Assembly: GCA_910579525.1 (NCBI GenBank)
Contig: CAJTUK010000001.1
Coordinates: forward strand, 186,001-250,000
Length of the DNA: 64,000 nt
Reading direction: 5' to 3'
Source of the DNA: an uncultured Christensenella sp.
GTDB taxonomy: Bacteria; Bacillota; Clostridia; Christensenellales; Borkfalkiaceae
The notes below the pieces were generated by a model. It had not been told where the DNA came from. It saw only the letters and a program-made list of their open reading frames with translations, and made no database searches. A program made the position numbers and the translations under genes. How positions within the stretch are numbered: the stretch's first letter is position 1; every line of letters begins with the position of its first letter. Below, piece after piece: positions 1-7,651 of the stretch.

Positions 1-481
1 CGTCGGGATTGTTTTCTACCGCTTCCAAAAGTTTTTTAGGCTCCATTCCTAAAGATATACCGAGCTTTTTATCGACTTCCGGATTGACGTAAACGGGTAT
101 AGCGCCGCAGAGAATCAGGGCGTTAATCGCGCTTTTGTGCACGTTGCGGGGCATAATAATCTTGTCCCCTTCTTTGCACACGGAAAAAATCATATTCTGA
201 ACGGACGAAGTCGTGCCTCCGACCATAAAAAACGAGTGCGCGGCGCCGAATGCGGAAGCGGCAAGATCTTCCGCCTCGCGTATGACCGACGCAGGGTGAC
301 ACAGGTCGTCGAGGGGCTTTTGTGAATTGACGTCAAGCCCGACGCACTTTTCGCCTAAAAGCTGCACGAGTTCGGGATTGCCGCGCCCGCGTTTATGCCC
401 CGGCACGTCAAAGGGAACTATGCGCTTTTTTCTGAAATTTTCGAGCGCCTCATAAAGGGGCGCTTTCGTCTGTTCGTTCAT
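1..481 (-). CDS. Orn/Lys/Arg decarboxylase, N-terminal part (gene runs off the left edge)
   Basis: The first 160 codons are present; the C-terminal part lies outside the window. The N-terminus has the VPGHKRG motif and continues into a fold-type I PLP-enzyme segment (SFFMVGGTTSS, then MPRNVHKS), typical of the Orn/Lys/Arg decarboxylase major domain of the short Firmicute type. Family members decarboxylate lysine, ornithine or arginine to polyamines; which substrate applies cannot be told, because the PLP-lysine region is missing. The ATG at 481 follows GAGG with 6 bases between, directly after the U-run of an intrinsic terminator (491-526), so expression probably needs antitermination or read-through in the leader. 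Confidence 0.85.
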   Translation of the reverse strand, partial: MNEQTKAPLYEALENFRKKRIVPFDVPGHKRGRGNPELVQLLGEKCVGLDVNSQKPLDDLCHPASVIREAEDLAASAFGAAHSFFMVGGTTSSVQNMIFSVCKEGDKIIMPRNVHKSAINALILCGAIPVYVNPEVDKKLGISLGMEPKKLLEAVENNPD

Positions 482-490
482 AAAACCTCA

Positions 491-526
491 AAATAAAAAA
501 GACGGCTTGTTAAAACGTAAGCCGTC
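491..526 (-). terminator. Intrinsic terminator just upstream of the decarboxylase start
   Basis: An 8-bp stem GACGGCTT/AAGCCGTC at 501-526 is followed, on the minus strand, by an uninterrupted run of T (491-500). It lies between the promoter at 751-779 and the start codon at 481, and the ribosome site of the gene overlaps the end of the U-run. This placement is typical of transcription attenuation. It could also be the 3' end of an independent small RNA. Confidence 0.75.
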
Positions 527-745
527 ACGGGGTTATAAATTTATAATTTTTCCGCCGTATGTCTTTTGAAAACTTTCAGAGTCTATATAGCAAATACTTT
601 TACTACTCTTATTGACCACAATTGACGCCTTAAAACGCTTCGATTATAAAGTAATCAACTTATAAAAGTTCGAGTTAAAAACTCTATCAATAATGCGGTA
701 AAATCCGCTTAAATATTTGCATGGCTTCTGAAAGCCCATACTATA
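501..745 (-). ncRNA. Structured 5' leader or small RNA upstream of the decarboxylase (unidentified class)
   Basis: About 245 nt separate the predicted transcription start (near 744) from the terminator. Read on the minus strand it holds several successive perfect short hairpins: GGCTT/AAGCC, GCGG/CCGC, GAGTT/AACTC, AACTT/AAGTT and GATTA/TAATC, then a less structured stretch before the terminator. I could not match it to a riboswitch I know: the T-box signature and a lysine-riboswitch core are not visible. A 29-codon frame (650-739) begins about 5 nt from the predicted start; it has no ribosome site and I do not call it. Cis-regulatory leader is favoured by context; an independent sRNA is the alternative. 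Confidence 0.5.
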
Positions 746-750
746 CGGTT

Positions 751-779
751 AGTATAACTTAAAGATGAAATATTGTCAA
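751..779 (-). promoter_or_regulatory. Sigma-A promoter for the decarboxylase leader
   Basis: On the minus strand a perfect TTGACA (774-779) is separated by 17 bp from TATACT (751-756). Predicted start is near 744. This is one of the best consensus promoters in the window and drives the structured leader. Confidence 0.85.
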
Positions 780-896
780 TTATTTTTAACCCGCATTACG
801 CGAATACGGGCGCCGGAAACTCTATTTTTTATCCGTTAATCAGCCGATTATAATTATTATAACTCAATTTAATACGCCTGCCCAACCGTGCGTCGA

Positions 897-925
897 CAAA
901 ACAAAACCGATTATTGCGTAATCGG
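897..925 (-). terminator. Intrinsic terminator after the alpha/beta hydrolase gene
   Basis: A 7-bp stem CCGATTA/TAATCGG (907-925) with a 5-nt loop is followed on the minus strand by TTTTGTTTTG. It sits about 40 bp past the stop of the hydrolase gene. Confidence 0.7.
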
Positions 926-962
926 CGTCATTACTCCGACTATTCTTTAGCGGATAGAAGCC

Positions 963-1940
963 TCAATTTTCCAAAAACTCTTTAATTACGTCCATAACGG
1001 CGTTATCCTCTCTTGTTGCGGCGGAATAATCGAATTTATCGAAAAATTCTTTTTTCTCCTCTTCCGTCATCTTTTTCGCACGGAAAAGCGCCGCGTTGAG
1101 CTCGGCAAGTTTTGTTTCGGCTTCTACGGTAACATAAGGATTATGCGCCTTTGCTTCATCCAAAAATTTAGTTACGTTTTCGCCGTAGACCCCGTAATAT
1201 ACCGCCTTTTGCGGTGTTACTACGGTATCTTTACCGCCGTGAACCAAAAGCGTAGGCGTTTTATTTACACGTGCATGTTTAATTGCGTTCGCGTTGCCTT
1301 TCCCGCCGAAAACGAAAAAATTCAAAACATACCAGAACGGGCATAGAATATAAGCGAGCGGTTTGCCGATAAATTTCGCCGCGCCCTCGCGCAAAGTTTT
1401 TACCGGCGTTGACGGCGCGCTTATTGCCACTACCTTATCGACTTTTATTTCCGATGAAGCGCAAAGTGCGGAATAGCCGCCCCAACTGTGACCGACAAGA
1501 TAGATTTTTTTACTTTCAAACCGTTTTTTTACATATTTTACCGCAGTTACTGCCGTTTTTACGCCTTGATACATTCCACGTATGCTTTTCCCCTCGGAGT
1601 TGCCGCAACCCAGACTGTCTACGGCAACTACCGTATAACCGAGGCGGCAAAAATAGGCGATTTCGGTGGTATATGCGCAGTGCCCCGGTCCCATTCCGTG
1701 AACGAAAACCACGACTGCGCTTTTTTGTTGCGCTTTTTCGTCAACGTAAATCGCGCCGCATAACCCGCCTATCGATAATTCTTCCGCAGTGAGACCAAAA
1801 TCGCTTGCGGAGTAATATTTTAGCAATGGATTTTTATTATACCTTGTACCGAAAGCCGTAATATAGCTTGCCGTCGAAAGCGCGAAACAAAGGCATATTA
1901 ACGCACCAATTACTATTAAAACTATAATCCAATATTGCAT
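963..1940 (-). CDS. Membrane-anchored alpha/beta hydrolase
   Basis: 325 residues. Residues 4-28 form a hydrophobic helix that probably anchors the enzyme with the catalytic domain outside. The fold markers are in order: the oxyanion loop VHGMGPG (about 80-86), the nucleophile elbow GHSWGG with Ser152, an acid in HGGKDTVV (Asp238) and a late His (His267, AKAHNPY). This is the CocE/S33-like family also annotated as alpha/beta hydrolase with an N-terminal helix; substrate unknown. It starts 44 bp after the pgi stop, with the pgi terminator in between and no clear Shine-Dalgarno sequence, so it may be expressed by read-through from pgi. The catalytic set looks complete. Confidence 0.85.
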   Translation of the reverse strand: MQYWIIVLIVIGALICLCFALSTASYITAFGTRYNKNPLLKYYSASDFGLTAEELSIGGLCGAIYVDEKAQQKSAVVVFVHGMGPGHCAYTTEIAYFCRLGYTVVAVDSLGCGNSEGKSIRGMYQGVKTAVTAVKYVKKRFESKKIYLVGHSWGGYSALCASSEIKVDKVVAISAPSTPVKTLREGAAKFIGKPLAYILCPFWYVLNFFVFGGKGNANAIKHARVNKTPTLLVHGGKDTVVTPQKAVYYGVYGENVTKFLDEAKAHNPYVTVEAETKLAELNAALFRAKKMTEEEKKEFFDKFDYSAATREDNAVMDVIKEFLEN

Positions 1941-1941
1941 A

Positions 1942-1971
1942 ACAATAAAAGGACGGGCATTGTGCCCGCCC
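1942..1971 (-). terminator. Intrinsic terminator after pgi
   Basis: On the minus strand GGGCGGGCA/TGCCCGTCC (1951-1971, one G-U pair, 3-nt loop) is followed by TTTTATTGTT. It lies only about 10 bp before the start of the next gene in the same direction, so it may allow partial read-through. Confidence 0.75.
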
Positions 1972-1984
1972 TAATCCTTATATT

Positions 1985-3421
1985 TTAAACTGTATATTTA
2001 TCTTCAAGCGCGGGAGCGGAATCCATCTCTTTCTTCTGTCCCTCGTAACCCTTCTTACCGAGAAGCGCAAAAGTCGCCTTTTTCCCGTCTTCGACGCCGG
2101 GCTGGTTATAAGTGTTTATGTTAAGGAGTGCGCCTGTATACGCCGTTTGCAACTCCATAAGGAACATGAGCTGACCGAGCGTAAACGCGTTTACTTCGGG
2201 CATATTCAGGGTGTAATTCATTCTGCCGGCGCGCATTAAAGCGTATGCGGTAGCCTTGTTTTCCGCCTGAATGAGCTCTTCCATAGTATGCCCGCCGAGG
2301 AAGCCGACGTCCGGAATATCGTCGCAACCGTGAGGTATGGGCATTTCGCAACTGTACTTTCCAACGGAAATAAATGTGATAAGCTTATCGTAAGGTCCTT
2401 CGATGTAGAGCTGAACCTGCGAGTGCTGGTCGGTTACGCCCAAAGATTTTACGGGGGTGGTTCCCGCGTTGACGACGTTGCCGTCGTAGTCCACCGCTTT
2501 GCCGAGGCTTTCCGCCCAAAGCTGGCAATACCAGTCGGCAATGAGCTTGAGATTATCCGAATACGGCATTAAAACGTTTATGTTCTTGCCCTGCTTCATT
2601 GTTAAATACTGAATAACCGCGCAAGCGAGAGCGGGGTTTTTGGATATAGAGGGTTTATTGCAAAGCCCGTCCATATATGCCGCGCCCGCAAGCAAGCCCT
2701 TTATGTCGATACCGATAACCGCCGCGGGGAGAAGCCCTACGGGGCAGAGTTCGGAAAATCTTCCGCCGACGCCGTCGGGCAGAACGTATTTTTTAAATTT
2801 GCCGCCGTATTTTTCGTCGATTTTTATGAGATTGCCGCGGCACGCGTCCGTGGTAAATATCATATGCTCGGGGAGAGAAAGTCCGCGTTTTTCGAGAATA
2901 TCGGCTATAATGAGAAACTGCGTCATCGTTTCGCTTGTAGCGCCCGATTTGGAAATAACGTTAAAGCAAGTTTCTTCCGGTACGATTACGTCGAGAAGAG
3001 CTTCCATTCTGACGGGGTCGACGTTGTCCTCTACGTAAAATTTGGGACCGCCGCGTTTTTTTGGCGAGAGCTCGTTATAGTGAAGATGTTTTAATGCGTT
3101 GAACGCCATAATGGGTCCAAGCGCGCTGCCGCCTATGCCGAGCACTACGAAATATTTGAACTTTTTACGCACTTGCTTTGCGGTTGCGAGTATATCCTCC
3201 ACTATCGCGTCCTGATTGTAGGGGAGTTCAGTCCAACCCATAAAAAGTTCATCTTTGCCGCGGTTTGCCGCAACGTATTCGAAAGCCTCTTTCGCCTTCG
3301 AAGATACTGCGGAAAGCTCCGAATCTTTTATACCTTTGCCGCCGAGCGATTTAGCCATTACGTAATTATAGTCAACCGTAACGCGCATAGCCTTGCGCCA
3401 CTCTTTTGTCTTGTACGCCAT
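1985..3421 (-). CDS. pgi: Glucose-6-phosphate isomerase
   Basis: 478 residues from ATG 3421, chosen because GGAGG lies 8 bases upstream; an in-frame extension to 3466 has no ribosome site. The enzyme interconverts glucose-6-phosphate and fructose-6-phosphate in the cytoplasm, linking glycolysis, gluconeogenesis and sugar supply to the envelope. Family signatures are clear: GIGGSALGP, the sugar-isomerase SGATSET loop, and the C-terminal GGHTMEELIQAE region. Length and sequence resemble the Bacillus-type Pgi. It has its own consensus promoter (3455-3483), divergent from the helicase gene, and ends at a terminator at 1942-1971. Confidence 0.97.
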   Translation of the reverse strand: MAYKTKEWRKAMRVTVDYNYVMAKSLGGKGIKDSELSAVSSKAKEAFEYVAANRGKDELFMGWTELPYNQDAIVEDILATAKQVRKKFKYFVVLGIGGSALGPIMAFNALKHLHYNELSPKKRGGPKFYVEDNVDPVRMEALLDVIVPEETCFNVISKSGATSETMTQFLIIADILEKRGLSLPEHMIFTTDACRGNLIKIDEKYGGKFKKYVLPDGVGGRFSELCPVGLLPAAVIGIDIKGLLAGAAYMDGLCNKPSISKNPALACAVIQYLTMKQGKNINVLMPYSDNLKLIADWYCQLWAESLGKAVDYDGNVVNAGTTPVKSLGVTDQHSQVQLYIEGPYDKLITFISVGKYSCEMPIPHGCDDIPDVGFLGGHTMEELIQAENKATAYALMRAGRMNYTLNMPEVNAFTLGQLMFLMELQTAYTGALLNINTYNQPGVEDGKKATFALLGKKGYEGQKKEMDSAPALEDKYTV

Positions 3422-3454
3422 TCGAATTCCTCCGAAAAAAATTATTACTTTTAA

Positions 3455-3483
3455 ATTATAATACAATCGAACCGTTTAGTCAA
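3455..3483 (-). promoter_or_regulatory. Promoter of pgi
   Basis: Minus strand TTGACT (3478-3483), 17 bp, TATAAT (3455-3460). The predicted start near 3448 leaves a leader of about 27 nt that contains the GGAGG ribosome site. Confidence 0.85.
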
Positions 3484-3520
3484 CGGAAAAATAAATTTTT
3501 ACGTAAAAGCACTATATTCT

Positions 3521-3549
3521 TTGCAAAACTTTTGTTCGTGTGTTATAAT
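3521..3549 (+). promoter_or_regulatory. Promoter of the helicase gene, predicted to give a leaderless mRNA
   Basis: TTGCAA (3521-3526), 17 bp, TATAAT (3544-3549). The A of the start codon is at 3556, exactly 7 bp after the -10 box, where transcription should begin. No Shine-Dalgarno sequence precedes the ATG. Confidence 0.7.
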
Positions 3550-3555
3550 ACCGTT

Positions 3556-4770
3556 ATGCTCGAAGAATTGACAGCCGACCAAAAAACGGCGGACAATTTA
3601 ATAGCGGACTGGTTTTTTAACTCGGCGAAACAGATTTTTGTTCTGGCAGGATATGCGGGCACGGGCAAAACCACTCTTTTGAGACATACGGTTACCGACA
3701 CTCTGAAACTCGTACCCGACGAAAGCGCCGCCTTCGTAACGCCTACGGGGAAAGCGGCAACGGTACTGATACGATCCGGAGTGCAAGCATGTACTCTCCA
3801 TAAACTTATATACCAATCGATTACCGAAGAAGTCGAAATAGAACTCAACGGAAAAAAGATTGCCGTTGAGAAATTGAGTTTTAAACGGCGCGAAAGCATA
3901 GACAAATCTATAAAACTCATAGTATTGGACGAGGCGTCTATGGTATCGGACGAGGTTTTGCTCGATTTGGCCGAATACGGAGTAAAAATTCTCGCTTGCG
4001 GAGACAACGCGCAGTTGCCGCCGGTTGAAGGCGAAAACGCTTTTATGACCGACCCCGATTTTACGTTAAAAACTATCGTGCGGCAAAATCTCGGCAATCC
4101 TGTTATAAAGCTGTCTCAAATGGCGCGCGAGGGCGAATATATACCTTTCGGAAAATACGGGAACAACGCCGTGGTTATTTCGAAGCGGATTTTTACCGGT
4201 GAGAAGCGTAAAAACGCACTTTTGAAATCCGATCAGATAATTTGCGGAACAAATAAAACGCGCGCGCTCATAAACGAAGAAGTGCGTGCATTAAAAGGTT
4301 TTTACGGATTGCCCAAAGACGGCGAAAAACTCATTTGCGTGCAGAACAACTGGGAAACTTATATAGACGACGAAATGAGATTCAACCTCGTTAACGGAAT
4401 AATCGGAGAAGTTATCGACCCGTATTACGACGAATATAAAGATTTGGGTTTTATTCAGTTTAAACCGGAATTTTTAGACGAGATCTGTCCCGAAGCTCTC
4501 CCGCTCGATACGGGCATTTTTACGGACGGATACTTCCGCTATAAACGCGGCGATTATTTTGAAAAATTTGACGAGAACGGCGAGCCCGTAGGAGCGTTTG
4601 TTTTAAACAGGTTTGATTTCGGTTATTGTATTTCTTGCCATAAAGCGCAAGGAAGCGAGTTCGAAAGCATAGTGATTTTTGACGAAAGCTATTGCTTTAA
4701 AGAGGATAAAAACAGGTGGCTTTACACTGCTGTTACGCGGGCGAAAAAAAATTTGATTATAGTAAGATAA
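3556..4770 (+). CDS. RecD/Dda-like superfamily 1 DNA helicase
   Basis: 404 residues from ATG 3556; the long upstream in-frame extension runs through the pgi promoter and is rejected. Motif I GYAGTGKTT (32-40), motif II VLDEAS (123-128), the GDNAQLPPV motif III (149-157) and the C-terminal UvrD/RecD-type block CISCHKAQGSEFESIV ending in YTAVTRAKKNLII mark an ATP-dependent 5'-3' SF1B helicase of the Dda/RecD2 type. Its length matches the compact Dda-like form without the RecD2 N-terminal domain. Likely role: DNA repair or replication-fork processing. Monocistronic, divergent from pgi, ended by the terminator at 4774-4804. The start appears leaderless. Confidence 0.88.
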   Translation: MLEELTADQKTADNLIADWFFNSAKQIFVLAGYAGTGKTTLLRHTVTDTLKLVPDESAAFVTPTGKAATVLIRSGVQACTLHKLIYQSITEEVEIELNGKKIAVEKLSFKRRESIDKSIKLIVLDEASMVSDEVLLDLAEYGVKILACGDNAQLPPVEGENAFMTDPDFTLKTIVRQNLGNPVIKLSQMAREGEYIPFGKYGNNAVVISKRIFTGEKRKNALLKSDQIICGTNKTRALINEEVRALKGFYGLPKDGEKLICVQNNWETYIDDEMRFNLVNGIIGEVIDPYYDEYKDLGFIQFKPEFLDEICPEALPLDTGIFTDGYFRYKRGDYFEKFDENGEPVGAFVLNRFDFGYCISCHKAQGSEFESIVIFDESYCFKEDKNRWLYTAVTRAKKNLIIVR

Positions 4771-4773
4771 AAA

Positions 4774-4804
4774 GACCCCCCGCGGATAAAATCCGCGGGG
4801 GGTC
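4774..4804. terminator. Bidirectional terminator between converging helicase and lipoprotein genes
   Basis: A perfect 14-bp stem GACCCCCCGCGGAT/ATCCGCGGGGGGTC with a 3-nt loop lies between the stops of two converging genes. On the minus strand it is followed by TTTTTATC, a good U-run; on the plus strand the tail is weaker. Confidence 0.85.
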
Positions 4805-4821
4805 TGTAATTACGTCGGTAA

Positions 4822-6501
4822 TTAATATTGCTTATATACTACCTTAAAGGTTGCAGTACTGTACTGGTTGTTAGGATCTATATAGTTCCACTTTTTATCA
4901 AAAGAACCGGCTCTGGACTCGTCGAAATCACAATTGATTACAAGATTTGTATTAGCCCCTACAAACGCACCCCTGTGAATATTAAATATGCTTCCAAGAT
5001 TCACGGTTGTTATTCCCGCGTGCAAAGTAAGTTTAGGCAACGCCCGCATTTCTTCTACCGTTATGGTGTCAAGATAATTTGCGTACATAAAGTCAGCAGA
5101 AAGCACTTCCTTATCGCAAATTGTCGAAGGTATAACCGCCTCGGTTGCGGCCGACGCAATGCGGTAAACGAGATTATAACCTTTTAATATGTTATATTCG
5201 TCCCACTGTTCGGTTATAATATATTTCTCATTGTGACGGGCATATTCATCGCAAAGCGTTTTAACGTTATTATCTTCTGAAGATGAAGGGTAAAAATACA
5301 GCTCCGCGCCGTCTCCGCGCACGTATTCCGCAGTATAATCCGCGTCGCCCTTATACACTAAATCAGGGTGCACATACTCGTCCTTCGCCGAACCTATATA
5401 ATTGTAAGCGCTGTCGCGAACCTCGTAAGCGCCATAAAAATCGCTGTCTGCAAAGAGTCTTTCACAGGAGATTATGTCGCCCTCGCGGCAAACTATCTTA
5501 CTGCCGAACGGCTGGCGTTGTGAATCGACCATTTTATACCTTTTAACTTCCATATTTCTCAATCCGTAAATTTTGAGTTTATAATCTTTATTTCCGCCCG
5601 GAGCATTGACTCTCATAAATATGTCCGTACTGCCTGCGGGGAAGGTCATATACGGCCAGTCGAATGAGCTTATTGCGTTAGTGCCGTTTTCCTTGTCTTT
5701 TTCGGTTCGGTAATAATACGCATTGCAACCAAACGCAAGCTTTACGTTTTTGATAAGATTGAATTTTTCGGGTTTGTTTTCTTCGTTAAGCAGAAGTTCA
5801 TAGAGATAATATTCACCGTTTTCATCTGTTTTGACGGAGGAATGGAATCCGTTCAACGTTATATTTTCGTCAGAATAGCCCATTCTTTCCATCTCGAATT
5901 TGCCGTTGCGTTTAATTATTCTGAACTCGTCAGCATACTCGTTCATAGGCACTTCCTGTTCGATTGTTTCACCCTCTATCGTTTCTTTATAAAGCTCGTA
6001 ATGAACGAATTTTGCGAACGTTCTTCCTACGGGGAAAGACTTAACCGTGTTTTCATCTAATTTGAACAGCGTTTCGAGATCGAGCGAGCCTTTGTTTTTA
6101 GCCACAGTAATCGTCTGCTCTTCCGATTCGCCGGGGAGAGTTACGGTAAACTCGTACTTAGTTGCGTTTTTAAGTTTTTTCCAGCTCAAAACTCCATCCT
6201 CGGAAAGATTGAGTTTTTCCGCTTGACCTTCCGAAAGAGTTGTGTCGTCGGGATCGGGCTCGCCGCATCTGTTGCAGAAACCGCCCTCGTAATCGTGGCC
6301 TAACGCAGGCGACAACTCGTAACGCTCGTTTATGTTACCGCATTTAAAGCAGACGTCCTCATAATAAGCAGGTTCCGTACATGTTGCATCTATATTTTTT
6401 GATTCGTGACCGTGTCTGCAACAGCCCGCAAAGGTAAACGCGCAGAGCGCGAGAATCAATGCGGAAAGTAAAAAAGTTGCCAAAAGTTTTTTGTTGTGCA
6501 T
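4822..6501 (-). CDS. Large lipoprotein with Cys-rich N-terminal repeat, function unknown
   Basis: 559 residues with a lipoprotein signal (KK, hydrophobic core, lipobox FAGC near residue 27). After the lipidated Cys come two Cys-containing segments, CTEPAYYEDVCFKCG and GHDYEGGFCNRCG, a pattern seen in surface proteins of gut Clostridia. The middle part is a long beta-rich region; the C-terminus (MRALPKLTLHAGITTVNLGSIF..) resembles BspA-like leucine-rich repeats. Probably tethered outside the membrane; no enzymatic motif seen. ATG 6501 follows GGGAGG with 7 bases between. The gene is preceded by a structured RNA with tandem promoters and a terminator, so it may be controlled by read-through. 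Confidence 0.75.
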   Translation of the reverse strand: MHNKKLLATFLLSALILALCAFTFAGCCRHGHESKNIDATCTEPAYYEDVCFKCGNINERYELSPALGHDYEGGFCNRCGEPDPDDTTLSEGQAEKLNLSEDGVLSWKKLKNATKYEFTVTLPGESEEQTITVAKNKGSLDLETLFKLDENTVKSFPVGRTFAKFVHYELYKETIEGETIEQEVPMNEYADEFRIIKRNGKFEMERMGYSDENITLNGFHSSVKTDENGEYYLYELLLNEENKPEKFNLIKNVKLAFGCNAYYYRTEKDKENGTNAISSFDWPYMTFPAGSTDIFMRVNAPGGNKDYKLKIYGLRNMEVKRYKMVDSQRQPFGSKIVCREGDIISCERLFADSDFYGAYEVRDSAYNYIGSAKDEYVHPDLVYKGDADYTAEYVRGDGAELYFYPSSSEDNNVKTLCDEYARHNEKYIITEQWDEYNILKGYNLVYRIASAATEAVIPSTICDKEVLSADFMYANYLDTITVEEMRALPKLTLHAGITTVNLGSIFNIHRGAFVGANTNLVINCDFDESRAGSFDKKWNYIDPNNQYSTATFKVVYKQY

Positions 6502-6532
6502 TTATTGCCTCCCAAATTATTTTTTTGCGGGC

Positions 6533-6561
6533 AAAAAATAAGAGCGCCCTTTAAAGAGCGC
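6533..6561 (-). terminator. Intrinsic terminator closing the structured RNA upstream of the lipoprotein gene
   Basis: On the minus strand GCGCTCTTT/AAAGGGCGC (6544-6561, one G-U pair) is followed by TCTTATTTTTT. It ends about 30 bp before the start codon at 6501, so it either attenuates the lipoprotein gene or ends an independent RNA. Confidence 0.65.
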
Positions 6562-6733
6562 CCGCATAAGTACCCTTTAAAGTTTGCTCGATAATTCAAC
6601 ATTTTTCCGGAACTTTTGGCAACAACGTTCACAACAACGGAATGCTGAAAATAAGGATACAACTATGCCGTACCCACTCCATTATTGACGAACGCAAAAA
6701 ATGTTATACCGTTCCACTATTAAATTATCGAGC
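6540..6733 (-). ncRNA. Rod-shaped structured RNA, 6S-like architecture or a cis-regulatory leader
   Basis: The predicted start at 6733 coincides with the first base of an 11-bp closing stem: GCTCGATAATT (6723-6733) pairs with AATTATCGAGC (6586-6596), enclosing 148 nt. Inside, further nested stems can be drawn: AACATTTTT/AAAAATGTT, GCGTTC/GAACGT, AATGGAGU/AUUCCGUU (two wobbles) and GGGTAC/GTATCC, giving a long rod with large internal bulges. Total length to the terminator is about 190-200 nt. Own promoter, end-to-end pairing, size and rod shape are as in 6S RNA, but I cannot verify sequence homology. The alternative is a riboswitch-like leader of the lipoprotein gene. Confidence 0.5.
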
Positions 6734-6768
6734 ATAACGAGTATAACACGTTTTGTCAAAAATATCAA
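6731..6768 (-). promoter_or_regulatory. Two overlapping promoters of the structured RNA
   Basis: Minus strand P1: TTGATA (6763-6768), 17 bp, TATACT (6740-6745), start near 6733. P2: TTGACA (6754-6759), 17 bp, TATGCT (6731-6736), start near 6724. The two are offset by 9 bp and cannot be used at the same time; P2 would remove most of the 5' strand of the closing stem. Confidence 0.7.
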
Positions 6769-6785
6769 GTTTTTAAGTACGGATA

Positions 6786-6831
6786 TATAACAAGCCCGCG
6801 CGGTTTTTATAAACCGCGCGGGCTTGTTATA
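6786..6831 (-). terminator. Long hairpin after the deoC-like gene
   Basis: A perfect 21-bp stem with a 4-nt loop, with GC-rich core AAGCCCGCGCGG, begins 5 bp past the deoC stop. On the minus strand the stem ends in TTGTTATA; no long U-run follows. It most likely terminates the deoC transcript and separates it from the RNA promoters just downstream. Confidence 0.7.
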
Positions 6832-6836
6832 TAATT

Positions 6837-7586
6837 TTATATGTCTTCAGATTCCGAAGCGGTAAGTATAGCGCGCGCAACGTCGGCGGCGTTTTTACTG
6901 CCTACCACAGTTGCGCCCATATCTATAGAACTGCTCATTTCGAGAACGGTGGCAATCCCCTCCGATTTGATTGTGCATCTGTCTTTAACGGCAGTTTTGA
7001 CGGCGGGGAGCCATTCGGAACAATTTCCACCGGAAAGTTTTATCGAGTTAATCCCGCAATCGGCGGCAATCGTGCAAGTGCGCATAATTTCCTCGCGGGT
7101 GAGAAGAGTGCACTCGAGATTTATGCGCAAAGATTTGTGTTTAGAGGCGGAACGCAGTTTTTTAAATTCTTTTTTTACGTAAGCGTAATTATTTTCACGC
7201 ACGTGTGCGGTTGGCGCAGTTACTTCCGCCTCGTCGGCGCCGTCTTTTAAGGCGCGTTTTACCGCTTTAACCTTTATTTCGGTAACGTCGCCGCCGTGAG
7301 GGGCTCCTATACAAGCTACAAGCGAAGACTTGCGCTCCGCGCCGAGAAATTGCGCGCAACTCTTTACGAAGCAAGGCAAAACGCATATTCCGCCCAGTCC
7401 GAGAGAATTTGCGTCTCCCGACGCGGTTTTTAAAAAGTTTAAACCTGCTTTTACGTCGTTGAGGTCGTATTCTATTTTTTTGATTTGCGAGCGCGCCGCC
7501 TCGGCGTTGATTTTGCGACGGAACTGCTTATACAAAATTTTTTCGCTCTGTGAAAACGATGCGGGTTGCGTTGACGTAGTATCCAT
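6837..7586 (-). CDS. DeoC-like deoxyribose-phosphate aldolase, divergent
   Basis: 249 residues with a roughly 40-residue N-terminal extension not usual in DeoC. DeoC cleaves 2-deoxyribose-5-phosphate to glyceraldehyde-3-phosphate and acetaldehyde through a Schiff-base lysine. The barrel aligns well: IGAPHGGDVTEIKVKAVK corresponds to the IGFP..T.VK segment, SIKLSGG places the Schiff-base Lys at 183, and IKSEGIAT places the second conserved Lys at 207. The normal EIDMV motif reads EAEVT, so the catalytic Asp is a Glu (121), and KTSTG reads KLSGG. It is therefore a divergent member; activity on the canonical substrate is uncertain. AAGG lies upstream of ATG 7586. No deoxynucleoside genes adjoin it. 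Confidence 0.75.
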   Translation of the reverse strand: MDTTSTQPASFSQSEKILYKQFRRKINAEAARSQIKKIEYDLNDVKAGLNFLKTASGDANSLGLGGICVLPCFVKSCAQFLGAERKSSLVACIGAPHGGDVTEIKVKAVKRALKDGADEAEVTAPTAHVRENNYAYVKKEFKKLRSASKHKSLRINLECTLLTREEIMRTCTIAADCGINSIKLSGGNCSEWLPAVKTAVKDRCTIKSEGIATVLEMSSSIDMGATVVGSKNAADVARAILTASESEDI

Positions 7587-7651
7587 AAAAAATTACCTTA
7601 AAATATAAAATGTTACAAATTTTTTCTTAATAAATCCTTTATGCTTAAAAT

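Noticed and set aside
650..739. 29-codon frame at the start of the decarboxylase leader
   Set aside because: Begins about 5 nt from the predicted transcription start without a ribosome site; no run of regulatory codons such as Lys is present.
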